Under the pieces are notes generated by a model, which saw only the letters and a list, made by a program, of their open reading frames with translations, did no database searches and was not told the DNA's origin. From an uncultured Bacteroidota bacterium (GTDB lineage: Bacteria > Bacteroidota > Bacteroidia > Flavobacteriales > Flavobacteriaceae): 42,989 bases of DNA. The position numbers and the translations under genes were made by a program. How positions within the stretch are numbered: the first letter of the stretch is position 1; the number at the start of each line of letters is the position of its first letter. Below are positions 35,937 to 42,989 of the stretch, piece after piece. The stretch lies in assembly GCA_902510475.1 (NCBI GenBank), contig CABXCC010000010.1, positions 1 through 42,989 on the forward strand, given 5' to 3'.

Positions 35937-36892
35937 TTGCTGTTACTTCTGTTAATGAAAGGTAAGATAAATAATGATAATCCTCCAAAAATTACAACCA
36001 TCAATGTTTGAGATAGCCACATGACCCAGCCAAAAGCAAGGCCAATTGTTGACTGTACTCCGTACCATCCTAAAGATTCCTCAACAGCTAATGGGTAAAT
36101 TCCTATACCTCCGTTTGAAAACATAATTGATAATGCAGCCAAAGTAAAAGAAATCATCAACTCAAAAAAAGAAACTTGGTTTAACCCAACAAATGCTTTT
36201 GAAGTAAAATAAAACATTAAAACATACATTACCCATATAAAAACGGAGTGGAGTATAAATTGATTTCTTTTTTTCATTCTAAAGATGATGGTAATCCCAT
36301 CAATTAATCCGGTAAGAAATAGTTTAATTTTTTTATAAAATTTAAACCTCTTAATTATTAGATACAAAGATGTAACTATAAATAATACGATTAATGATGA
36401 CCATAGTAATGTCGAAAAGTCCGATTGTTCAAGAAAATCTGTAAGTTTATTAGAAATTTTGTCAAATTCAATGATTAAACCAATCATTATTATAACAAGA
36501 ATTGATATTACATCTACCGCTCTTTCAGCTACAATAGTTCCAATTGCTTTTTCAAAAGGAATATTTTCATATTTGGAAATCATTGTACCTCTTGCAATAT
36601 CGCCTGCTCTAGGAATTGTATAATTTATTAGGTATGCTGAAAAAACTGTTAAAACACTATTAATAAAACCCAATTTATAACCCAAAGGTTCGATTAAAAA
36701 TTTCCACCTATATGACCTGGAAATATGACTTAATGCCCCTACAAAAATCCCTACAAAAACCCATAAGTAATTTATTTTAGTAAAGTATTCTTTAAATTCA
36801 GAAAAACTGATGTCTTTAAAGGAATAATAAATACAAAATACTCCGATAAAAATTGGAAGGAAATTTTTTAAGTTTATTTTATTGGTACTCAA
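35933..36892 (-). CDS. Lysylphosphatidylglycerol synthase TM region / YbhN (UPF0104) family membrane protein
   Basis: This 319-residue inner-membrane protein has about eight hydrophobic segments. The conserved YbhN/LPG-synthase-TM pieces are HISRSYRWKFLIEPLGY, YLINYTIPRAGDIARGTMIS and the C-terminal FSNGGIGIYPLAVEESLGW. The soluble catalytic domain of MprF is absent, so it is a stand-alone membrane region; related proteins may act as lipid flippases. The start is TTG at 36892, one base after the panD stop, since the next in-frame Met is about 100 residues in. Its TGA overlaps the next ATG. Confidence 0.88.
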   Translation of the reverse strand: MSTNKINLKNFLPIFIGVFCIYYSFKDISFSEFKEYFTKINYLWVFVGIFVGALSHISRSYRWKFLIEPLGYKLGFINSVLTVFSAYLINYTIPRAGDIARGTMISKYENIPFEKAIGTIVAERAVDVISILVIIMIGLIIEFDKISNKLTDFLEQSDFSTLLWSSLIVLFIVTSLYLIIKRFKFYKKIKLFLTGLIDGITIIFRMKKRNQFILHSVFIWVMYVLMFYFTSKAFVGLNQVSFFELMISFTLAALSIMFSNGGIGIYPLAVEESLGWYGVQSTIGLAFGWVMWLSQTLMVVIFGGLSLFILPFINRSNSK

Positions 36893-36893
36893 T

Positions 36894-37244
36894 TTATTTT
36901 AATAAATTATTTTCTTCGTTAGGAAAAATTATACTTGGTTTAAAATTTTTAGCTTTATCAAAACTCATTGATGCATATGTGATTAAAATTAAAATGTCTC
37001 CGATACTAACCTTTCTTGCTGCAGCACCGTTAACAGTAATTTCACCCGAACCTCTTAAACCTGGGATTACATAGGTCTCTAATCTTTCTCCATTATTATT
37101 ATTTACAATTTGAATTTTTTCACCCTCAATAATATTTGCAGCATCCATTAGGTCTTTGTCAATTGTAATGCTTCCGATATAATTTAAATCAGCACCCGTA
37201 ACTTTTACTCTGTGAATCTTAGATTTTAAAATTTCAATATTCAT
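36894..37244 (-). CDS. panD: Aspartate 1-decarboxylase (PanD)
   Basis: PanD makes beta-alanine from aspartate for pantothenate synthesis. The 116-residue proenzyme cleaves itself at G24-S25 ([10 protein letters not shown]) to form the pyruvoyl cofactor, and both residues sit at the standard positions. K9 (LKSKIHR), Y58-region [12 protein letters not shown] and [12 protein letters not shown] are also conserved. I chose the ATG at 37244 over the TTG one codon earlier, since it gives the canonical cleavage numbering. It starts 6 bp after panC and forms a pantothenate pair with it. Confidence 0.95.
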   Translation of the reverse strand: MNIEILKSKIHRVKVTGADLNYIGSITIDKDLMDAANIIEGEKIQIVNNNNGERLETYVIPGLRGSGEITVNGAAARKVSIGDILILITYASMSFDKAKNFKPSIIFPNEENNLLK

Positions 37245-37250
37245 CAAAAA

Positions 37251-38099
37251 TCAATATAATTTTATATTATCAATTAATCTCACACCAGAAATATCGGCTG
37301 CTATAAACGCTCGATATTTTTGATTTTTTTTCTTTTTCTTAATCGGTTTTAAATCCTTTTCATTAGCAATTGCAAAATATTCAATACTAATCTGAGGAAA
37401 ATTTTCAAAAAGGTCTTCGACATTAGTATGTATTTTTTCTAAATCTAGATTCTCGAAATTCTTTTTCGCAAAACTAAGGGCTTTAAACAAATTTGTTGCT
37501 ATATTTTGTGAAGAAATATCTAATTTTTTATTTCTAGAACTAAGGGCTAGTCCGTCATTTTGCCTTATGGTTTCGCACCTTGTGATTTTTAATTTAAATC
37601 CGATTTTCAAGACGAGATCTTCAATTATTCTTAACTGCTGAAAGTCTTTTTCCCCAAAATAAACATTATCAGCCGTTACTATTTCAAACAACTTATGTAC
37701 AACGGTTGCAACTCCTTGAAAATGACCCTGTCTATGTTCCCCTTCCATGTATTTATCTAAATCACCGAAATCATATGAGTCTGAAAACACCTTTCCTGAA
37801 TATATTTCGTCAGCATCTGGATTAAATAAAATTATATTTTCGGAAATTGAATCTAATAGCTCAATATCTTTTGAAATATCATTAGGATATGATTTGAAAT
37901 CATTAATGTCGTTAAACTGCGTTGGATTTATAAAAATAGAAACCACAGAATAATCATTTTCTAAAATAGATTTTTTAATAAGGGATATATGTCCATCATG
38001 TAATGCTCCCATTGTGGGTACAAATCCAATTCTAAAATTATCATTTTTTAATTTTCTTATATGATTTTTAAAATCTGGTATATTCTTAAAAATTATCAT
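37251..38099 (-). CDS. panC: Pantothenate synthetase (PanC)
   Basis: This ATP-dependent ligase of 282 residues joins pantoate and beta-alanine. It shows the nucleotide-binding FVPTMGALHDGHISLI (HIGH-like), SIFINPTQFNDIND, YFGEKDFQQLRIIEDL and the KMSKS-like SSRNKKL, all typical of PanC. It is the first gene of the long minus-strand run. Its ATG at 38099 faces a divergent gene across about 100 bp. panD, supplying the second substrate, follows immediately. Confidence 0.96.
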   Translation of the reverse strand: MIIFKNIPDFKNHIRKLKNDNFRIGFVPTMGALHDGHISLIKKSILENDYSVVSIFINPTQFNDINDFKSYPNDISKDIELLDSISENIILFNPDADEIYSGKVFSDSYDFGDLDKYMEGEHRQGHFQGVATVVHKLFEIVTADNVYFGEKDFQQLRIIEDLVLKIGFKLKITRCETIRQNDGLALSSRNKKLDISSQNIATNLFKALSFAKKNFENLDLEKIHTNVEDLFENFPQISIEYFAIANEKDLKPIKKKKKNQKYRAFIAADISGVRLIDNIKLY

Positions 38100-38134
38100 T
38101 TTAATAAAAAATTAACAGCATGTAAACTTAATAC

Positions 38135-38168
38135 TTTGCAATTAATCTACATAATTTTTGTAATTTTG
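38135..38168 (+). promoter_or_regulatory. Candidate promoter of the GT5-like/DUF4270 genes
   Basis: TTTG at 38135-38138 and TAATTTTG at 38161-38168 fit the Bacteroidota consensus TTTG and TANNTTTG, with 22 bp between them. Predicted transcription starts near 38175, about 27 nt before the ATG at 38202. Its position in the panC divergent gap supports it. A panC promoter of equal quality was not found on the other strand. Confidence 0.5.
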
Positions 38169-38201
38169 CTTCCTCTTAGGGGCACTTCAAAAAAAGAATT
38201 G

Positions 38202-39008
38202 ATGAAAAATAGAAAGATTTTATATGTATCCTCAGAAGTAGTTCCATATTTGCCAGAAAATGAAATTTCTTCAATGTCTTTTGAAATACCTAAAATGGTT
38301 AACAAACAGGGTGGGCAAATTAGAATTTTTATGCCTAAATATGGAAATATTAATGAAAGAAGACATCAGCTACACGAAGTAATAAGGTTATCTGGGCTTA
38401 ATCTTGTGGTTAATGACCTTGATATGCCTTTGATAATAAAGGTTGCATCAATCCCAAAGGAAAGAATTCAGGTGTATTTTATTGATAACGAAGAATACTT
38501 TAACAGGAAAGCTACTTTTAAAGATTCTGGTGATAAATTGTTCAATGACAATGATGAAAGGTGTATATTTTTTGCAAAAGGGGTTTTGGAAACCATTAAA
38601 AGGTTAAACTGGTCTCCAGACATTATACATGTTCATGGGTGGATGTCAGCATTATTGCCAATTTATCTTAAAGAAAATTTTAAAAATGAGCCGATCTTTC
38701 AAAAAAGTAAAATTGTAACCTCATTATATGCTAATGAATTTGAAAAAAGCTTGAATGATGATATGATCAATAAAGTTTTATTTGATGAAATTGACAGAAA
38801 AAATATTTCTGATTTAAAAGAGCCTACTTATGAAAATCTAACCAGAATTGCTATTAATTACTCTGATGGGATTATCTTAGGCTCAGAAAATATTTCACCC
38901 AAAACAATAAAATTTCTAAAAGATTATAAAAATCCTATCCTTGATTTTCAGCCGAGAGATTCTTTTTCCGAATCCTATATAGAATTTTACAACAATTTGT
39001 TCGATTAA
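38202..39008 (+). CDS. Truncated GT5 glycogen/starch synthase-like protein
   Basis: This 268-residue protein resembles only the N-terminal half of glycogen synthases (glucan synthases using ADP- or UDP-glucose). KILYVSSEVVPYLPENEISS and PDIIHVHGWMSALLPIYL match the GT5 start and its HxHDW-like region. The substrate-binding KxGGL normally found after the first strand reads YLPENE here, and the C-terminal Rossmann domain is missing, so synthase activity is unlikely. I chose the ATG at 38202. An open frame extends to 38061, but that would overlap panC and the promoter. Its TAA overlaps the DUF4270 ATG by one base. Half-length forms are common in Flavobacteriia. Confidence 0.82.
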   Translation: MKNRKILYVSSEVVPYLPENEISSMSFEIPKMVNKQGGQIRIFMPKYGNINERRHQLHEVIRLSGLNLVVNDLDMPLIIKVASIPKERIQVYFIDNEEYFNRKATFKDSGDKLFNDNDERCIFFAKGVLETIKRLNWSPDIIHVHGWMSALLPIYLKENFKNEPIFQKSKIVTSLYANEFEKSLNDDMINKVLFDEIDRKNISDLKEPTYENLTRIAINYSDGIILGSENISPKTIKFLKDYKNPILDFQPRDSFSESYIEFYNNLFD

Positions 39009-40651
39009 TGATCATGAATCTAAATAAAATTAAAATTTTAATTTTTCTGTTGCTTCTTACGTCTTGTGAAAAAGACTTTGCAAGCTTTGATTCTGAAGTT
39101 ATTAATTCTGAAAATGCTATAAATTTTTCTACCAATAGTATTGAATATAGCCTTAAAAATTTTTCTGAGAAAGTAAATCCTGTTCAAACTAATAGTCTCC
39201 CTTCTTTCTTATTAGGAAGTTATAATCACCCCCAATTTGGAAATTCGATAAGTAGTTTTATCGGTCAAATCGTGCCTGAGGAATACAATCACGATTTTGG
39301 GGATAATGTTGTTTTAGACTCTGTTGTGCTTACAATGCCCTATTATTCTAGGGGAGTTGAAACTAGCGAGGAAGGTGATATTACATATGAAATTGATTCG
39401 GTATACGGAGATTCTCCGATCAAAATTTCAGTTTTCAGAAATAATTTTTTCCTAAGAACTTTTGATCCCTATGGTGATTTTGATTCAAGTCAAACTTATT
39501 TTTCTAATGCTTCATTATCTGTTGAGGAAGCAATTGATTCATATCAAATGGAAGGTGAACTCCTTTTTGAAATTGAAAATTTTACACCAAGTGCAGAGCA
39601 AATTAATTTGACAGAAATTGATACAGCTGGAAATACGTTTGTTTCACAAAGGCTTGCTCCTGCCCTAAGATTTAAACTAGATAATCCAAACGATATTTTT
39701 TGGGAAAACAATTTCTTTGAGAATCAAAATAATCCAGTTTTATCAAATGAGTCAAACTTCAAAGATTTTTTTAGGGGACTTTACATAAAAATTGAAAATG
39801 TAGGTCAAGATGGTACAATGATGTTGTTAAATTTAGCTTCATCTAATTCAAAACTTACAATACATTATACTTCAGACAATACCACAATCGGCGATAGTGA
39901 CACCGGATCAGTTGACGAAGTTGAAACAAATCAGCACGAATATATAATGAACTTTTCTGGTAATTTATTTAACGTGTTTGACAATGAGAATCTTATCGAT
40001 GTAGCGCTGATTGATCAGACCAATGGCAATGAAAATATTTATCTTGACGGAGGTGAAGGAGTCATAACAAAACTTGACTTATTTTCTGGGACAGCAACAA
40101 ACGAGTTTGGTGAGGAAGTTGGTGAATTTGAACATTTTAAAAACTATTTCTATGATGAAATTTCAGACCAGCCTAAAAGAATTATTAACGAAGCTTTTAT
40201 TGAATTCTTTGTAAATCAAAATTATCTTAACGAAGATGAACCTGATAGAATTTACATATACAACCATGATCAGAACTCTGCATTAATTGATTATTTTCTT
40301 GATCAATCGGTAAGTTCTACAACTATAAATGCTAAAATCAATCATTTAGTCCCGTTAACAAGAGATAGTTTGTCAGATAATCGCGGAGTAAAATACAAAG
40401 TAAGAATTACAGAACATCTCAATAATTTAATTCTTAGGGACTCTACTAATGCTAAGCTAGGGCTTGCTGTAATTTCAGACATTGCTTCGGTTCAAAATTA
40501 CGGAATCTTAGATGAAGATACATCTGACAATAAAAGTTTGGCGTCTGGAATAATTTTAAGCCCAAAAGGCACTATTATTCATGGTAATTTGAGCCCAAAT
40601 ATCGAAAAAAGACCTCTGATTAAAATTTATTACACAGAACCCGTAGATTAA
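39008..40651 (+). CDS. DUF4270 family lipoprotein
   Basis: This 547-residue lipoprotein has the signal LLLLTSCEKDF, with the lipid-anchored cysteine at about residue 20; the following EKD partly fits the surface-export signal of Bacteroidota lipoproteins. The rest is beta-rich and matches DUF4270: FLLGSYNHPQFGN near the start, VVLDSVVLTMPY, NEAFIEFFVNQN and ASGIILSPKGTIIHG near the end. Function is unknown. It overlaps the GT5-like gene by one base and lies 66 bp before glmS. An ATG at 39014 is an equally possible start and changes only two residues. Confidence 0.87.
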   Translation: MIMNLNKIKILIFLLLLTSCEKDFASFDSEVINSENAINFSTNSIEYSLKNFSEKVNPVQTNSLPSFLLGSYNHPQFGNSISSFIGQIVPEEYNHDFGDNVVLDSVVLTMPYYSRGVETSEEGDITYEIDSVYGDSPIKISVFRNNFFLRTFDPYGDFDSSQTYFSNASLSVEEAIDSYQMEGELLFEIENFTPSAEQINLTEIDTAGNTFVSQRLAPALRFKLDNPNDIFWENNFFENQNNPVLSNESNFKDFFRGLYIKIENVGQDGTMMLLNLASSNSKLTIHYTSDNTTIGDSDTGSVDEVETNQHEYIMNFSGNLFNVFDNENLIDVALIDQTNGNENIYLDGGEGVITKLDLFSGTATNEFGEEVGEFEHFKNYFYDEISDQPKRIINEAFIEFFVNQNYLNEDEPDRIYIYNHDQNSALIDYFLDQSVSSTTINAKINHLVPLTRDSLSDNRGVKYKVRITEHLNNLILRDSTNAKLGLAVISDIASVQNYGILDEDTSDNKSLASGIILSPKGTIIHGNLSPNIEKRPLIKIYYTEPVD

Positions 40652-40717
40652 AGCCAGATATTATTATTCATATTAAAAAATTATTCATTAAAAACTAATA
40701 CCAATAAATTTGATCAT

Positions 40718-42565
40718 ATGTGTGGAATTGTAGGTTACCTGGGTGAGAAAGATTCATTGGATATAATTTTAAACGGCCTAAAAAGACTTGAATATCGTGG
40801 ATATGATAGTGCTGGTATAGCCGTATATAACGGAAAGACAATTGCTTGTTGTAAATCAAAAGGGAAGATAAGTAAACTTGAAAAAAACTTATCCAAAAGA
40901 AAAAATTTAAAAGGCGGGTTAGGTATTGGACATACAAGATGGGCTACTCACGGGGAGCCTAACAATGTTAATGCTCATCCTCAATTTTCTAATTCCAATA
41001 AACTTTGTCTAGTACATAATGGAATTATTGAAAATTACTCAACTATAAAACAAAAACTTACTAAAGAAGGGTTCTCTTTTAAGTCGGAAACTGACACAGA
41101 AGTTTTGGTTAATTTAATTGAGTATGTAAAAAGCAAGGAAAATGTAAAGTTAGGTGAAGCGGTTCAAATTGCTCTAAATCAGGTTATTGGTGCCTATGCA
41201 ATTGCTGTTATTGATAATGATAAGCCTGATGAAATTGTGGTTGCTAAATTGGGTAGCCCTCTTTGTATTGGGGTTGGTAATGATGAATATTTTATTGGCA
41301 GTGATGTAACTCCATTTATAGAGCACACTAAAGATGTGGTTTATCTGGAGGACGGTGAACTGGCAATTATAAGAAATCACAAAGACACTATATATAGAAA
41401 GATTGTAAATGATAAAATAATTTCTCCAATTGTAAGTAAGTTAGAGTTAAGTTTAGATAAAATTGAAAAACAAGGCTTTGATCACTACATGTTAAAAGAA
41501 ATTTATGAACAACCTAAAGCCATTGAAGATACATTAAGAGGAAGATTAAATATCTCTAAAGGTTTAATAAAATTATCTGGTGTAGATGACTACATTAATA
41601 AATTTTTATCCGCAAATAAAATAACAATTATAGCATGTGGTACATCATGGCACTCAGCTTTAGTAGCTGAATATATGTTTGAAAAAATAGCAAGAATTCC
41701 TGTTGAAGTTGAATATGCTTCCGAGTTTAGATATAGAGATCCTGTTGTTGAAAAAAATGACATTATCATTGCTATTTCACAGTCTGGTGAAACCGCTGAT
41801 ACTTTAGCAGCTATCAAATTAGCAAAGTCAAGAGGAGCATTTGTTTATGGAATCTGTAATGTTGTTGGTTCCTCAATAGCTAGGGAATCTGACAGCGGCT
41901 CATATACACACGCTGGGCCTGAAATTGGAGTTGCTTCGACAAAAGCATTTACTACACAGATGACTGTCCTTTATTTAATTGCGGTTAAATTAAGCAAGTC
42001 AAAGGGAATTATTTCAGAAAAAATATTTCAAAAATATATTTATGAAATTTCAAAAATTGGAGATTATGTTCACAAAACTCTAGCAATGAACAATAAAATA
42101 AAAAAAATAGCAAAAGAATTCCAAAAATCTAAAAATTGTTTGTACCTAGGTAGAGGCTATAACTTTCCGATCGCATTAGAAGGAGCTTTAAAGCTTAAAG
42201 AGATTTCCTACATCCACGCTGAAGGATATCCTGCAGCTGAAATGAAACACGGTCCAATTGCTTTGATTGACAAGGATATGCCAACAATAGTTATCGCTAC
42301 TAATAAAATCAACTACGATAAAATCGTAAGTAATATCCAGGAAATCAAATCAAGAAAAGGAAAAATAGTAGCTATTGTTTCTGAGGGGGACAAAGAAGTT
42401 AAAAAAATTGCTGACCACGTTATAGAAGTACCGGATAGTGTTGAGTCAATAACACCATTTATCACTGTTATTCCTCTTCAATTACTTTCTTACCATATTG
42501 CGGTATTACTTGGAAAAGATGTTGATCAACCAAGAAATCTAGCGAAATCAGTTACGGTTGAGTAG
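40718..42565 (+). CDS. glmS: Glutamine--fructose-6-phosphate aminotransferase (GlmS)
   Basis: GlmS makes glucosamine-6-phosphate from fructose-6-phosphate and glutamine, the first step to UDP-GlcNAc for peptidoglycan and LPS. The 615-residue protein has a glutaminase domain with catalytic Cys2 (MCGIVGYLG), GHTRWATHGEPN and LVHNGIIENY. Two SIS isomerase domains follow (ACGTSWHSALVAEY, SQSGETADTLAA, HAEGYPAAEMKHGP), with the canonical C-terminus DVDQPRNLAKSVTVE. Everything is intact. No glmS ribozyme is expected in this phylum, and the 66 bp leader is too short for one. Confidence 0.97.
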   Translation: MCGIVGYLGEKDSLDIILNGLKRLEYRGYDSAGIAVYNGKTIACCKSKGKISKLEKNLSKRKNLKGGLGIGHTRWATHGEPNNVNAHPQFSNSNKLCLVHNGIIENYSTIKQKLTKEGFSFKSETDTEVLVNLIEYVKSKENVKLGEAVQIALNQVIGAYAIAVIDNDKPDEIVVAKLGSPLCIGVGNDEYFIGSDVTPFIEHTKDVVYLEDGELAIIRNHKDTIYRKIVNDKIISPIVSKLELSLDKIEKQGFDHYMLKEIYEQPKAIEDTLRGRLNISKGLIKLSGVDDYINKFLSANKITIIACGTSWHSALVAEYMFEKIARIPVEVEYASEFRYRDPVVEKNDIIIAISQSGETADTLAAIKLAKSRGAFVYGICNVVGSSIARESDSGSYTHAGPEIGVASTKAFTTQMTVLYLIAVKLSKSKGIISEKIFQKYIYEISKIGDYVHKTLAMNNKIKKIAKEFQKSKNCLYLGRGYNFPIALEGALKLKEISYIHAEGYPAAEMKHGPIALIDKDMPTIVIATNKINYDKIVSNIQEIKSRKGKIVAIVSEGDKEVKKIADHVIEVPDSVESITPFITVIPLQLLSYHIAVLLGKDVDQPRNLAKSVTVE

Positions 42566-42621
42566 AGTTGAAGAGGGTTACAAATTCAGAACCACAAGAA
42601 AACTCCATTTCAGTAGAATAG

Positions 42622-42989
42622 TTAAAATTCATCCCAAAAATTTGTTGTAAATTCTTCCAAATATTCTGGAATTACTTCATTTTTATTTGTGATATCCTCA
42701 AACTTTTCTTTTGATATATTTATTGATTCAAATACCTGTAATTCTGTAGTACTCTTTTCGTCAGAAACAATATCCATCCTAAATGAAATCTCATTCTGTT
42801 TTCTTCGTCCTTTTACATTTTTGTTTTTTTCAATCAACTTTATAGGTCTATCGAATCCAACCCTGCGTCCAAAATTTATTTTTGAATAAGATAAACTGTA
42901 CTTTTTATTTTCATATTTTGAAAAAATCATTTTTCCGTCACGTAAATAGATGTTAACAAAAATTCCCAGCAACTTTAAATTGTATACTG
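42622..42989 (-). CDS. Unrecognised protein, C-terminal part (runs off the window)
   Basis: The frame is open from the window edge to a stop at 42622, about 121 codons. No start is needed inside, since codons before the internal TTG at 42972 are also open. The visible part is charged and beta-prone (YSLSYSKINFGRRVGFDRP, RRKQNEISFRMDIVSDE), with an acidic end, EYLEEFTTNFWDEF. There is no signal or membrane segment in this part. I do not recognise the family. It converges on glmS with 56 bp between the stops and no clear terminator. Confidence 0.55.
   Translation of the reverse strand, partial: VYNLKLLGIFVNIYLRDGKMIFSKYENKKYSLSYSKINFGRRVGFDRPIKLIEKNKNVKGRRKQNEISFRMDIVSDEKSTTELQVFESINISKEKFEDITNKNEVIPEYLEEFTTNFWDEF

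Noticed and set aside
38061-38201. N-terminal extension of the GT5-like protein with a hydrophobic stretch resembling a membrane anchor
   Set aside because: It would overlap the divergent panC start and run through the candidate promoter. Homologous GT5 proteins begin at the KILYVSSE strand, matching the ATG at 38202.
40705-40712. TAAATTTG promoter-like element upstream of glmS
   Set aside because: It ends 5 bp before the glmS ATG, so transcription would start within the coding region, and no -33 element is present.

Overview
The window is a chromosomal segment of a low-GC bacterium of the phylum Bacteroidota, most likely a marine member of the Flavobacteriia. The evidence is consistent: two proteins end in the type B C-terminal signal of the type IX secretion system (T9SS), with a PorP/SprF-type and an OmpA/PorE-type partner beside them. 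There are two TonB-dependent receptors, DUF5689 and DUF4270 lipoproteins, DUF2480, a zinc-finger-less DksA-like protein and a long IleRS. Shine-Dalgarno sites are largely absent, and TANNTTTG promoter elements occur. Genes are packed with 1-20 bp gaps or overlaps. I see no RNA genes, insertion sequences, prophage or CRISPR, and no gene-free stretch over 300 bp.

Layout. (1) 1-5411, plus strand: the distal part of a SUF iron-sulfur operon (sufC end, sufD, sufS, sufE, a DUF59/SufT-like gene), continuing into an HMG-CoA synthase and a DUF2480 gene. It meets hflX (minus strand) tail to tail with an 8 bp overlap. (2) 6695-15909, plus strand: a cell-surface cassette of two paralogous, modular T9SS-secreted proteins, then a PorP/SprF-type outer-membrane protein and an OmpA-domain protein. 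(3) 15925-23942: a nutrient-acquisition block. A minus-strand operon runs TonB-dependent receptor, DUF5689 lipoprotein, OsmC. A secreted endonuclease/exonuclease/phosphatase-family protein is divergent from it. A second TonB-dependent receptor of the same subfamily converges on the nuclease gene, and a strong bidirectional terminator separates the two.

(4) 24067-38099, minus strand: a long run of housekeeping genes in transcription order panC, panD, a YbhN/LPG-synthase-type membrane protein, a degenerate esterase-fold protein, radA, ileS, a DksA-like gene, uvrC, DUF3108, an M23 peptidase and pgi. (5) 38202-42565, plus strand, divergent from panC: a truncated GT5 glycogen-synthase-like protein, a DUF4270 lipoprotein and glmS, then the end of an unrecognised minus-strand gene that leaves the window.

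Most genes are ordinary core functions. The items most worth a second look are the receptor/lipoprotein/nuclease block, the repeated cysteine-bounded module shared by the two surface proteins, and several family members that have lost catalytic or metal-binding residues (esterase-like protein, half glycogen synthase, DksA-like protein, M23 peptidase with Cys for His). I found no clear candidate for a wholly new defence or mobile system. Domain and motif calls were made by eye; no database search was run.
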